58,324 nucleotides of DNA from Candidatus Dormiibacter inghamiae (lineage in GTDB: Bacteria; Chloroflexota; Dormibacteria; Dormibacterales; Dormibacteraceae), in contig JAEKNQ010000020.1 of the NCBI GenBank assembly GCA_016464825.1, positions 1-58,324 on the forward strand. The letters are read 5' to 3'. Below, piece after piece: positions 16,750-25,431 of this stretch. Below the pieces are notes generated by a model. That model was not told the DNA's origin. It saw only the letters and a list, made by a program, of their open reading frames with translations, and did no database searches. Each line of letters begins with the position of its first letter. Position 1 is the first letter of the stretch. Position numbers and translations under genes: made by a program.

Positions 16750-18326
16750 TCCTCTTCGGTAGGCTCTACCGCGCCGGCCTCGGCGAGCCGGGCCAGGTTC
16801 GCTTCGAACATCTCGCGGAGCCGCTGAGCCTGCTGGTCGTACGCGTGCGCATCCGGCCAGGCGGAGCGCGGATTGAGAACCTCGGAAGGCACATTGGGAA
16901 CTGCCACCGGCACCGCTAGGCCGAAGACCGGATCCGTCCGCGTCTCGACGTCCCGCAGCCTGCCCTCGACCACCGCTCTGACGATCGCGCGCGTGTGTGC
17001 TATCGAGATGCGCTTGCCCACACCGTAGGCGCCCCCCACCCAGCCCGTGTTCAGCATCCAGACCTGAGCATCGTGCTTGTGCAGGCGCTCGACAAGCATC
17101 TGGGCATACGTCTCCGGCGACAGCACGAGGAACGGGCCAGCGAAGCAAGAGCTGAAAGTGGGCTCGGGTTCAGTCACCCCGCGTTCGGTGCCGGCGACCT
17201 TGGCGGTGTAGCCGGAGAGGAAGAAGTAGCGAACCTGTTCGTCATTGAGGCGCGCGACCGGGGGCAGCACGCCGAAGGCGTCGGCGGAGAGAAAGACAAC
17301 GTTGCTCGGGTGAGCGGCGCGGCCGCTCAAGTCGGCGTTGGGGATGAGCTCCACAGGATAGGCCGAGCGGGTGTTTTCAGTTTTGCTGCCGTCGTCGTAG
17401 TCGGGGACTCTCGTGTCAGGATCGAAAGCGACGTTTTCCAGAACGGTGCCGAAGCTGTTAGTGGCGGCGTAGATCTCGGGTTCGGCGTCCTTCGAGATGC
17501 GGATGGTTTTTGCGTAGCAGCCGCCCTCGAAATTGAACACGCCTTCATCGGACCAGCCGTGCTCGTCGTCGCCGATCAGCTTGCGAGTGGGGTCCGAGGA
17601 AAGAGTCGTCTTGCCAGTGCCTGAGAGTCCGAAGAAAAGAGCCACATTGCCGGCCTCACCGACGTTCGCCGAGCAGTGCATGGGCAGCGCGCCGGCCTCC
17701 GGCATGAGGTAATTGAGTGCTGTGAAGATCGACTTCTTCATCTCGCCGGCGTAGCGAGTGCCGCCAATCAGCACCGTCCGCCGGGCGAAGTTGACGAGGA
17801 TGAAGGTTTCCGAGCGGGTGCCGTGCAGCGAGGGATCGGCCCTGACCTGGGGCAGGGCCATGACTGTGAAGTCAGGCTCGAAGCCCTCCAGCTCCTCAGG
17901 CGAAGGTCTGATGAAAAGGTTGTTGACGAAGAGGCTGTGCCAGGCGTACTGGGTCACCACGCGCACCTTGAGGCGGTACCGTGGATCGGCGCAGGCAAAT
18001 AGATCCCGCACATAAACCTCGTTGGCCCGGATGTACTCGGCCATGAGCTCGAACAGCTGGTCGAAATGCTCGGCTGAGATGGGCCGATTGCCGGTGTGCC
18101 ACCAGATCTTGTCCTGAGAGCTCGGCTCCTCGACGAAGAACTTGTCCTTGGGCGAGCGGCCGGTGTGCTGGCCGGTGTCAGCGCTCAGGGCACCTGAGCT
18201 GACGATGTTGGCTTCGCCCCGAGCGGTGGCGTGCTCGTAGAGTTCGGCAGGAGCGAGATTGTGCCAGCTTCGCATGGCGCCGCCGAGGCCGACGTGGCCC
18301 AGCAAGGGCCGCTCGATCACCTGCAT
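16746..18326 (-). CDS. pckA: phosphoenolpyruvate carboxykinase (ATP)
   Basis: A 526-residue cytoplasmic enzyme that converts oxaloacetate and ATP to PEP, CO2 and ADP for gluconeogenesis. The ATP-type family is clear: TGRSPKDKF near residue 55, GTRYAGEMKKS near 190 and the P-loop GLSGTGKTTLSSDP starting at 233, followed by DDEHGWSDEGVFNFEGGCY, given here as DDEHGWSDEG and FNFEGGCY. Most actinobacteria use the GTP enzyme instead, so the ATP type is informative about lineage. It leads a minus-strand group with the SLOG-like and MoaX genes. ATG 18326 is used; an internal ATG 17 codons on is possible. Confidence 0.95.
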   Translation of the reverse strand: MQVIERPLLGHVGLGGAMRSWHNLAPAELYEHATARGEANIVSSGALSADTGQHTGRSPKDKFFVEEPSSQDKIWWHTGNRPISAEHFDQLFELMAEYIRANEVYVRDLFACADPRYRLKVRVVTQYAWHSLFVNNLFIRPSPEELEGFEPDFTVMALPQVRADPSLHGTRSETFILVNFARRTVLIGGTRYAGEMKKSIFTALNYLMPEAGALPMHCSANVGEAGNVALFFGLSGTGKTTLSSDPTRKLIGDDEHGWSDEGVFNFEGGCYAKTIRISKDAEPEIYAATNSFGTVLENVAFDPDTRVPDYDDGSKTENTRSAYPVELIPNADLSGRAAHPSNVVFLSADAFGVLPPVARLNDEQVRYFFLSGYTAKVAGTERGVTEPEPTFSSCFAGPFLVLSPETYAQMLVERLHKHDAQVWMLNTGWVGGAYGVGKRISIAHTRAIVRAVVEGRLRDVETRTDPVFGLAVPVAVPNVPSEVLNPRSAWPDAHAYDQQAQRLREMFEANLARLAEAGAVEPTEED

Positions 18327-18376
18327 TCGTCGATCATACTCACGGATTTACGCGGTTACGCCTCACATGAGGCGGT

Positions 18377-20356
18377 TCAGCCGGCGGCGCGAGCGTAGCG
18401 GCGGCGCTGCCTGCCCGAGACGAAGTCGAGTAGGACATACTCGCCCAGTCGCTCAGGCGAGACGAAGAACGCCCGGCCCTTGTTGATGCGTGTCATCTGG
18501 CTCACGAAGTCGGCCAGATAAGGGCTTCGCTCGAGCATGAAGGTGTTGATGACAATGTGGTCGCGGGTGCAGCGCTGAACCTCCTTCAGCGTCTCCTGCA
18601 CTGTGCGGAACGTGGGCGGGTAGTGGAAGAACACCTGACCGCCTTGGTCCAGGTGGGCGGTGGGCTCGCCGTCGGTGATCATCACTATCTGGCGGTTGCC
18701 GCGATGCCGGGCGAGAAGAGAGCGCGCGACCTGGAAGCCATGCTGCATGTTGGTGCCGTACACGTAGTCGTTCAGCGCCAGGCCCGGCAGGTTCTGCGGT
18801 TTCAGCTGCACAGCGGTGTTGGAGAAGCCGATCACATAGAGGCTGTCGCGCGGAAACTGGGAACGGATGAGTGCGTCCAGCGCGATCGCCACTTTCTTGG
18901 CGGCCAGAAAGCAGCCGCGCAGGAACATCGAGCGGCTCATGTCGATCATCAGCACTGTTGACGCCTGGCTGGCGTGCTCGGTGTGGTGGACCTGGAAGTC
19001 GTCGGGCTGCAGCCGCACAGGCACCCCTGGACCCTCTCGCTGCAGGGAGTTGAAGAGCGTCTCCTTCATGTCCAGCAGAAAGGGGTCGCCGTACTCATAG
19101 CGCTTCAGCTCTTCTGCCGCCTCAGTACCTTGGCCGCCAGCGCGCAGCTGGTGCTGGCCGACCTGACTCTTCTTGAGCTGGGCGAAGATGTCCTTCAAGG
19201 CTCCCTTGCCGATCCGGCGCATCCCTTTCGGGGTGAGCTCCAAACGTCGACCCTTGCGCTCGATGTATCCGGCCTTCTCCAGCACACGGGAGACCTGCTG
19301 CAACTGGTCCAGCTGCCGGCGCGCCTCCGGCCCGAGCAGGCTCTCGGCCAGGCTGGGGTCGACGTCATCCAGGCGGAAGCTGCCCCGCTGCAGCTGCGAC
19401 TCCAGACGGTCCATCTGCTGCAGCTGGTCCATCAAGCCCATGGCCTGCTGCATGGAGACGGGTTCATCGCCGAAGAAGGGATAGCGTTCGCTCAACTCCG
19501 AGGGCGGCGCCATCTGCTGCATGAGACCGGCCAGCCTGGCCAGTTCCAGGCGCAGGGAATCGTCCTGGAGCAACTCGTCCATCATCTGCCGGAGCTCGGC
19601 CCGCGCCTCGGGCGACATCGACTGGAGGAGCGACTGCATCTGGGCCATCTGCCGCTGCAGGTGCTCCAGTAGCTGGTCCAAGCTCTCGATACCTGGGGGA
19701 AAGAAGTGGCCATGCTTCTCCATGAAGCCTGGGAAGTCCGGCTGGCGGCCCTGTCGCCGCGCCTCCAGCATGGCGTTCAGATCCCTGACCATCTCCCTGA
19801 CTGCGCCCAGATCCTGCTTGGTCATCTGCGAGATCGACTGCTTCATGCCCTGGAACATCTGGTTCATGACTTGCTGCTGCAGCTGGTCGACCAGCTTCTC
19901 GAACGCCTCTCGGGCGCCATCGTCCATGAACTCGTAGTTGCGCAGGGCTTTCACGCGGCCACCCAGGTCGTCAGGCAATCGGTCGAGCTTGTCCCGGCGC
20001 TGCTTGGCCATGCGCTCCAGCAGCCGGCGACTGTCAGGCGGCGCGTCGGCAACTTTTCGCTCGATACCCGCCCGCTCCTGGTCGACCACCTGCTGGAGCT
20101 GCTCGCGGATGGCGTCGACAGCTGTGTCCAGGTCGTACCGGGCCAGCTCCTCCTCGCGCTTCTTCTGCAGATCCTGGAGCAGCTTCTCCAGGCCCGCCAG
20201 GTCCTGATTGCCCCAGCGGTTCAAACGCTGGAGCGCGGCATTGAGGTCGCCATAGTTCATCAGGTCGTCGGCCAGGGCGTCAAGGGTCCGCTCGGGGTCG
20301 AGCTCCTCGAAGAGCTGGCTGCCGTCCCACCGGGAGTACCTGAAGCTGGCTGACAT
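18377..20356 (-). CDS. VWA-domain protein with long helical N-terminal region
   Basis: A 659-residue soluble protein. Residues 40-400 are predicted helical/coiled coil, very rich in Gln, Met, Leu and Arg (for example QMMDELLQDDSLRLEL). A winged-helix-like piece follows (VLEKAGYIERKGRRLELTPKG). The von Willebrand A domain starts near 466 with the MIDAS motif D472-M-S-R-S476 and later TDGEPTAHL. Such proteins usually act as metal-dependent adaptors for a MoxR or Mg-chelatase-type AAA ATPase, but no AAA gene is in the window. No signal peptide. It is transcribed alone; the structured repeat element lies directly upstream. Confidence 0.82.
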   Translation of the reverse strand: MSASFRYSRWDGSQLFEELDPERTLDALADDLMNYGDLNAALQRLNRWGNQDLAGLEKLLQDLQKKREEELARYDLDTAVDAIREQLQQVVDQERAGIERKVADAPPDSRRLLERMAKQRRDKLDRLPDDLGGRVKALRNYEFMDDGAREAFEKLVDQLQQQVMNQMFQGMKQSISQMTKQDLGAVREMVRDLNAMLEARRQGRQPDFPGFMEKHGHFFPPGIESLDQLLEHLQRQMAQMQSLLQSMSPEARAELRQMMDELLQDDSLRLELARLAGLMQQMAPPSELSERYPFFGDEPVSMQQAMGLMDQLQQMDRLESQLQRGSFRLDDVDPSLAESLLGPEARRQLDQLQQVSRVLEKAGYIERKGRRLELTPKGMRRIGKGALKDIFAQLKKSQVGQHQLRAGGQGTEAAEELKRYEYGDPFLLDMKETLFNSLQREGPGVPVRLQPDDFQVHHTEHASQASTVLMIDMSRSMFLRGCFLAAKKVAIALDALIRSQFPRDSLYVIGFSNTAVQLKPQNLPGLALNDYVYGTNMQHGFQVARSLLARHRGNRQIVMITDGEPTAHLDQGGQVFFHYPPTFRTVQETLKEVQRCTRDHIVINTFMLERSPYLADFVSQMTRINKGRAFFVSPERLGEYVLLDFVSGRQRRRYARAAG

Positions 20357-20592
20357 GAGCCGTCGGCGCCAACGTTACAGCTAGAGGTGCGGCCGGGAAC
20401 CCGGCCGAGAGATTGGGTGGCCAGGTGGGTCAGATCCAAGGAGCCGACGAGCACCGCAGTGAGCGTATTCGGAATACGCGCAGCGAGGAGCGCAGGAGGC
20501 GACGCCGGAGATGGCCCGCATGGGCGCCCAAGATCCGGACGGGCTTTTCGGCCGCACCTCTAAGCTGGGGTTGCGACCCGGCCGAGCGGAGT
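20357..20592. repeat. structured intergenic element with nested palindromes
   Basis: No gene fits in these 236 bases. Outer arms: CTAGAGGTGCGGCC at 20381-20394 and its near-inverse CGGCCGCACCTCTAAG at 20549-20564. A hairpin GGCCGGG-AA-CCCGGCC is at 20391-20406. At the centre, GCGTATTC-G-GAATACGC (20463-20479) is a perfect palindrome flanked by the similar segments GACGAGCACCGCAG and GCGAGGAGCGCAGG. The stretch 20541-20562 is the exact reverse complement of a segment at 41067-41088, so this is a dispersed repeat. It lies between two minus-strand genes and could be a terminator, a structured RNA or a small mobile repeat. Confidence 0.75.
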
Positions 20593-21303
20593 TCAGACCT
20601 CGGCGCCCGGTTGAATGTCGAGCACGTTGACCCCGGGGCCGACAAGTTCCTGGAGCTGGCTCGGCCGGCCCGTCAGCAGGGGGAAGGTGCCGAAGTGCAT
20701 GGGCACCACGGTCTTGACGCCCAGCAGCTCGACGGCCTTGGCCGCCCGCTTGGGATCCATCGTGTAGTGGCCGCCGATCGGTAGGAACGCCGCGTCCAGT
20801 CGGTGCAGCTCGCCGAACAGCTTCATGTCCATGAAGACGTCGGTGTCGCCAGCGAAGTAGACGGTGAAGCCGTTCTCGAACTCGATCACGTAACCGGCCG
20901 GATCGCCACCATAGAGCTTCTGCTCGTTCACGTCGATGCCGCCGGAGTGCCGGGCATCGACCATGGTGATCTTGATCCCGTCGACGTCGACAGTGCCGCC
21001 CTTGTTCATACCTATGTTGTCGCTGCCCGGGAAGCCGAGGCCGCCGAGCACACTGACCGTCTCCGCAATGGCTATCAGCTTGGGGTGGGTCGCTTTGCCG
21101 ATCTCGAGCGCGTCACCTGTGTGGTCGAAGTGGCCGTGCGTGATGAGCATGAGATCCAGGCTGTCGATCTTCTTCAGGTGCTCAGGAGCGACAGGGTTGC
21201 CGGCGACCCAGGCGTCGAGCAGCATCTGCTTGCCCTGAGCGCTGCGCGCGAGCCAGGTGCCGTGGCCGATCCAAGTGAAGCGAACCTCGTCGTTGATGCG
21301 CAT
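20593..21303 (-). CDS. MBL-fold hydrolase, UPF0173/UlaG-like
   Basis: A 236-residue metallo-beta-lactamase-fold hydrolase. The zinc motif HGHFDHTGD, then DARHSGG, FAGDTDVF and the late VVPMHFGTFP segment match the UPF0173 metal-dependent hydrolase group related to L-ascorbate-6-phosphate lactonase. The physiological substrate is unknown. ATG 21303 is chosen because GGAGG lies six bases upstream; a start five codons earlier lacks this. Divergent from the acyl-CoA carboxyltransferase gene with about 100 bases between. Downstream of its stop comes the palindromic element. Confidence 0.88.
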   Translation of the reverse strand: MRINDEVRFTWIGHGTWLARSAQGKQMLLDAWVAGNPVAPEHLKKIDSLDLMLITHGHFDHTGDALEIGKATHPKLIAIAETVSVLGGLGFPGSDNIGMNKGGTVDVDGIKITMVDARHSGGIDVNEQKLYGGDPAGYVIEFENGFTVYFAGDTDVFMDMKLFGELHRLDAAFLPIGGHYTMDPKRAAKAVELLGVKTVVPMHFGTFPLLTGRPSQLQELVGPGVNVLDIQPGAEV

Positions 21304-21400
21304 GTCTTCCCTCCTCAAAGTCTGTTGGCCAAGGGCTTTGGCCTTACCCTATTCGCTCAGCGACCGGCGAGTGCGGGGCGCGGCCTACGATTGGTCAGCG

Positions 21401-23035
21401 ATGGATCAGCGGAAGCCGCAGCTGAGTCCCGTCCGCCGGATCCTGCCCAAGCAGGACGCCACTCCTGCGCCGGAGGTGCGGCCGGTCAGCGCCAGCGAGC
21501 AGAAGATCAACCAGTTCCGCAACCGCCGCTATCAGGTGCTCCACCAGGAGACCGAGGCGGCGCGCAAGCGGCGGGCGCAGGACAAGCCCGACGCGCGCGA
21601 TCGCATCACGGCGCTGCTCGACCGCGACAGCTTCGTCGAGCTGGACATGTTTGCCACCAACCGGGCGACGGGCTTCGGCATGGAGTCAAAGCGGGTGCCT
21701 GGCGACGGCGTGGTTACGGGCTTCGGCTCCATCGACGGTCGCCAAGTCTGCGTCTACGCCTACGACCCCACAGTGCTGGGTGGCTCTCTGGGCGAGGTGA
21801 CAGCCGAGAAGATAGTGAAGGTGCAGGAGCTGGCACTGCGCAACCGGGTGCCGATCATCGGCATCAACGACTCCGGCGGCGCCCGCATCCAGGAGGGGGT
21901 GGTGGCGCTGGCGGGCTATGCCGACATCTTCTTCCGCAACGTGCAGTCCTCGGGTGTCATCCCGCAGCTGAGCGTCATCGCCGGGCCCTGCACGGGTGGC
22001 GCTGTCTACTCGCCGGCCATCACCGACTTCATCTACATAGTTGACGGCTCCGGCTACATGTTCATCACAGGGCCTGAGGTGGTGAGGGTGACGACTGGCG
22101 AGGAAGTGACCTTCGACCAGCTCGGCGGCGGCGATGTGCACAACACGCTCTCAGGAGTCGGCCACTTCCTACCGGAGACCGAGGCAGAGTGCTGGGCGGG
22201 TATCCGCCGGCTGCTCAGCTACCTGCCCGCTTGGAACGGTGAGCCGCCACCCTTCGTCCCCAGTGACGACGACCCGGAACGGGCGGATCCCGAGCTGCAG
22301 ACGCTGGTGCCTGACAGCCCCAACCTGCCCTATGACATGCGGGAGCTGATTGGGCGACTCTTGGACGACCGACAGTTCTTGGAGGTGCAGCCGTTCTTCG
22401 CGCAGAACATAGTTGTGGGTCTGGGTCGGCTCGGCGGCCACACGGTGGGCCTGGTGGGCAACCAGCCCAAAGTGCTGGCGGGAGCTATCGACATCAAGGC
22501 GTCTATCAAAGCAGCGCGGTTCATCCGCTTCTGCGACGCCTTCAACATCCCCATCGTGTCGCTGGTCGACGTACCCGGCTATCTGCCCGGCACCGCGCAG
22601 GAGCACGAGGGCATCATCCGCCACGGCGCCAAGCTGCTCTACGCGTATGCAGAGGCCACCGTGCCGAAGCTGACGGTGATCACACGCAAGGACTACGGAG
22701 GCGCCTATTGCGTCATGTCGCCCAAGCAGATGGGCGCCGACCTGAACCTGGCCTGGCCGTCGGCTGAGATAGCGGTGATGGGGCCGGAGGCGGCAGTGAA
22801 CATCATCTACCGGCGCGAGCTGGCCGCAGAGTCCGACCCGGCAAAGCTGCGGGCGGAGTTGGTGGCCGAGTACACCGCCCGCTTCGCGAACCCGTACGTG
22901 GCGGCCGAGCGCGGCTATGTGGACGACGTGATCGAACCGCGCGAAACTCGCCGGGAGCTGATCAACGCGCTGAAGCTGTGCATGCGCAAGAAGGTCGACC
23001 GCCCCGCGCGCAAGCACGGCAACATCCCGCTTTAG
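21401..23035 (+). CDS. acyl-CoA carboxylase carboxyltransferase (beta) subunit
   Basis: A 544-residue carboxyltransferase that moves CO2 from biotin to an acyl-CoA. The two crotonase-like halves are evident: NDSGGARIQEGV with GPCTGGAVYSPA in the N-terminal half, and VDVPGYLPGTAQE with RKDYGGAYCVMSPK and MGPEAAVNIIYRRE in the C-terminal half. This combination is closest to propionyl-CoA carboxylase PccB, but acetyl-CoA or longer substrates are possible. The first about 40 residues (RILPKQDATPAPEVRP) are an unusual extension. No biotin carboxylase or BCCP gene is nearby. Confidence 0.9.
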   Translation: MDQRKPQLSPVRRILPKQDATPAPEVRPVSASEQKINQFRNRRYQVLHQETEAARKRRAQDKPDARDRITALLDRDSFVELDMFATNRATGFGMESKRVPGDGVVTGFGSIDGRQVCVYAYDPTVLGGSLGEVTAEKIVKVQELALRNRVPIIGINDSGGARIQEGVVALAGYADIFFRNVQSSGVIPQLSVIAGPCTGGAVYSPAITDFIYIVDGSGYMFITGPEVVRVTTGEEVTFDQLGGGDVHNTLSGVGHFLPETEAECWAGIRRLLSYLPAWNGEPPPFVPSDDDPERADPELQTLVPDSPNLPYDMRELIGRLLDDRQFLEVQPFFAQNIVVGLGRLGGHTVGLVGNQPKVLAGAIDIKASIKAARFIRFCDAFNIPIVSLVDVPGYLPGTAQEHEGIIRHGAKLLYAYAEATVPKLTVITRKDYGGAYCVMSPKQMGADLNLAWPSAEIAVMGPEAAVNIIYRRELAAESDPAKLRAELVAEYTARFANPYVAAERGYVDDVIEPRETRRELINALKLCMRKKVDRPARKHGNIPL

Positions 23036-23115
23036 GGGAGACTCCAACGGCGAAGGCAGGCATCACAAAGCTCTGCCCCAATGCTGGAAGTCAGGCAGTA
23101 CGGTTGCCCCGGGAT

Positions 23116-24144
23116 TCAGGTTCGCGGGAACCAGCGGCGGCGTGGGGCGGAGGGATCGCGGGGTTCCATTGGAGCCAATCCAGGATGTGAGGCACGGTTT
23201 GCAAAACTGTCGGTTTGCTGCCGTTTCTCCCAGAGTGTCGCAGCCGTAGGATCATCCTCGTCCTTGACATTGGTGCTCATCGTGCCAAGGGAGTCGATAG
23301 CTATTCGGACAACGTCACCGGCCGTGAGTGAACGCGGAGGTTTCATTGCCATCCCGACGCCAGCAGGAGTCCCCGTGAGAATGATATCGCCCGGGAACAG
23401 CCGGATGCTTGCACTGATTGACTCGATCAGGCTCTCAACATCGTAGGTCATGTGGGCTGTCGTGTCGTCCTGCCGCAATTCTCCGTTTACCCAAAGTCGG
23501 AGACCCATATCGTGCGGATCAGCCGAATCGTCTGGCGTGACGAGCCACGGTCCGGTCGGACAGAATGAGTCGTAGCCTTTGCCGCGGAGGACCTGGAGGA
23601 AGAGGGGATGCTTCGCTTGGTCTTCGAGCACGACATCGCGAGCGGTGACGTCGTTCGCGATCATGAAGCCCGCCACATGGGCCATGGCATCCGAGTATCG
23701 CACCCGCCTGCCTCCGGTCCCGATCACTACCGCAAGCTCTGCCTCGTAGTCCAGCAAACGGGTTTCGGGCGGCCGGATGATGTCATCGTTGGGACCAACG
23801 ACCGATCCGGGTGATTTGGCAAACAGCACCGGTCGAGAAGGGCTAGGTTGGCTGCTGCTGACCTCGTTCATGTGACCTGCATAGTTCGCCCCGACCGCGA
23901 TGATCTGACGGGGCGCCGGTACCGGCGGACCGAGCCTGACCTCGCTGATGCGCATGCGCGGCGCGCCCTCCGCGGCCCATGAAGATATCGCGGGCCGAAG
24001 GTGTCCCAGGAGACCAACCAAGGGCGTCATATCCACCGACATGCCGAGACTCCCAAGTAACGGAGCCAACGGCACAAGGTGCTCATCATCCGCCAGCACG
24101 GCCGGGCGCTCTGCCCCGTGCAAGCCGAAGCTAACAAGCCTCAC
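23116..24144 (-). CDS. fumarylacetoacetate hydrolase family protein
   Basis: A 342-residue metal-dependent hydrolase, decarboxylase or isomerase of the FAH superfamily. Typical signatures: GANYAGHMNEV, the metal-binding DYEAELAVVIG, ANDVTARDV and the C-terminal GDIILTGTPAGVG. Family members act on fumarylpyruvate, acylpyruvates or homoprotocatechuate-pathway intermediates in aromatic degradation; the exact substrate cannot be read off. It is convergent with the carboxyltransferase gene. Two SnoaL-like genes lie upstream on the same strand about 100 bases away, possibly a loose catabolic unit. Confidence 0.88.
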   Translation of the reverse strand: MRLVSFGLHGAERPAVLADDEHLVPLAPLLGSLGMSVDMTPLVGLLGHLRPAISSWAAEGAPRMRISEVRLGPPVPAPRQIIAVGANYAGHMNEVSSSQPSPSRPVLFAKSPGSVVGPNDDIIRPPETRLLDYEAELAVVIGTGGRRVRYSDAMAHVAGFMIANDVTARDVVLEDQAKHPLFLQVLRGKGYDSFCPTGPWLVTPDDSADPHDMGLRLWVNGELRQDDTTAHMTYDVESLIESISASIRLFPGDIILTGTPAGVGMAMKPPRSLTAGDVVRIAIDSLGTMSTNVKDEDDPTAATLWEKRQQTDSFANRASHPGLAPMEPRDPSAPRRRWFPRT

Positions 24145-24240
24145 GCCGACACCACCCTGTCTACCACAGTATCGGGTTGAGTCCGCATCTCGCCATGGGC
24201 ACGCTACCCATTCGGCGCCGCAATGTGGTGCCGACCTTGG

Positions 24241-24693
24241 CTATGACGGCCCCGAAAAGAACGCGCGAGCCAGCTCGAAATTGTCGTAGTAGCGCCAGAA
24301 CTCAACGATGAGGCCGGCGTCCATCCGCATGACGTCGACCGCCGTACCGGTGAATGAGAGCGAACTTTTTGAACCGCGCATCTGCACAATACTTGTCGCA
24401 TATTCGTCGTTTGCCATTATCGAGACGATGTCCTGCTGAAAACTAGCGCCAGCAGCACCGAAGTACACCTTCCAATACTCCATCACATCCTCGACGCCAA
24501 CATAGCCTCGAGCGGGCGGCACGACCCCGGACTCGTGCCAAATGATGTCAGCACTGAACATCCGGCGGATGGCGTCGAGATCACCGCGTTCAAGCCGAGT
24601 GTGACCGTCGATCACCACAGCCGCATTCGGGTGAACAGCACCGGTGGGCTTATACAGCAGCATTTCGAGCCCTTCGAATAGCCAGGGAACCAA
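24241..24693 (-). CDS. SnoaL-like (NTF2-fold) protein
   Basis: About 150 residues with the small alpha+beta barrel pattern of the SnoaL/NTF2 superfamily: an N-terminal helix (GDLDAIRRMFSADIIWHE), a middle Tyr/Phe-rich helix (VMEYWKVYF) and terminal strands including VDVMRMDAGLIVEFWRYYDN, given here as VDVMRMDAG and IVEFWRYYDN. Family members are cyclases, isomerases, dehydratases or ligand-binding proteins; no catalytic assignment is possible. The start may be ATG 24693 or an internal ATG ten codons on. The next gene upstream is another SnoaL-like protein, so this is a tandem of diverged relatives. Confidence 0.75.
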   Translation of the reverse strand: MVPWLFEGLEMLLYKPTGAVHPNAAVVIDGHTRLERGDLDAIRRMFSADIIWHESGVVPPARGYVGVEDVMEYWKVYFGAAGASFQQDIVSIMANDEYATSIVQMRGSKSSLSFTGTAVDVMRMDAGLIVEFWRYYDNFELARAFFSGPS

Positions 24694-24729
24694 CCGCCCG
24701 GCGCATGGTACGTGCGATTCCTACGATAT

Positions 24730-25134
24730 TCAGTCGCCGCGAAACGCGGCCATGATGCGGGCCGTGTCGGCGAAGATTCGGTAGCGGATTGCGACACCGT
24801 CGGCAAACGTCCACACGTGTGCGGAGTCCCCAACGAAGTCGCGCCCGTTGTGTCGCATCGTCGTCTCTAGGTGCAGAAATGCTACAACCGTGTCGCCCTC
24901 GGCCACGATGTCAACGACATCAAACGCTTTGAAGGTCGCGAGCTTACCAAGTTCCTCAAAGTAGCGTGCAACCTCATTCTTGCCGCGGAACACGCCGCCC
25001 ACAGGATGATCTGGGGGAAGCGGATCGATCCAGTCGACGTCGTCTGCGATGGCGTCCATGAATGGTCCCAGGTCGCGCCGGCTGAAGGCCTCGTATGCGT
25101 CTCGTACTCGCCGCTTGTTCGCCTGATCCGACAT
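24730..25134 (-). CDS. SnoaL-like (NTF2-fold) protein
   Basis: A 134-residue protein, second of the SnoaL-like pair. It starts MSDQANKRRVRDAYEAFSRR with DDVDWIDPLP and PVGGVFRGKNEVARYFEEL following, then VAEGDTVVAFLH and VWTFADGVAIRYRIF, the standard layout of this fold. ATG 25134 is fixed by GGAGGG five bases upstream; the longer open frame upstream is rejected. The function is unknown. About 36 bases separate it from the next SnoaL-like gene, so they are likely co-transcribed. Confidence 0.85.
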   Translation of the reverse strand: MSDQANKRRVRDAYEAFSRRDLGPFMDAIADDVDWIDPLPPDHPVGGVFRGKNEVARYFEELGKLATFKAFDVVDIVAEGDTVVAFLHLETTMRHNGRDFVGDSAHVWTFADGVAIRYRIFADTARIMAAFRGD

Positions 25135-25431
25135 CAGCGCCCTCCAATCTGGCACGAACGATTCTCGCCGACGCCATGCTGCGGAGCAGGCATCCCTGTG
25201 GAAGTCACGCGAACCCCGCATACACGATACTGCGCGATCGGTCAAGGCGGTGAATCGTCGCCGACCGTCCAGGGCCTCATGTCGGGCTACCAGGCCCTCG
25301 CGGTGAAGGTGACCCGCCATCGCCGAACCCGCGGCGCCGAGTTGTCGGCCATAGGTTCTCCGGCGGCAGGCGCGGGAGGGGGGGAGGGGGAGGGGGATAA
25401 CATCGGCACAGCCCATCCCTTGCGGGACCGG
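25135..25431. other. non-coding gap with a G-quadruplex-capable tract
   Basis: About 300 bases without a supported gene; open frames here are shadows. The only clear feature is a purine tract at 25374-25396 on the plus strand: GGG, then runs of 7, 5 and 5 G, each separated by a single A. This meets the four-run rule for a G-quadruplex with one-base loops. It lies downstream of the HNH remnant (25432-26144, minus strand) and upstream of the SnoaL-like gene at 24730-25134. Confidence 0.7.

Noticed and set aside
16750..17148. 258-residue version of the SLOG-like gene
   Set aside because: The first half lies inside pckA in another frame and has no similarity.
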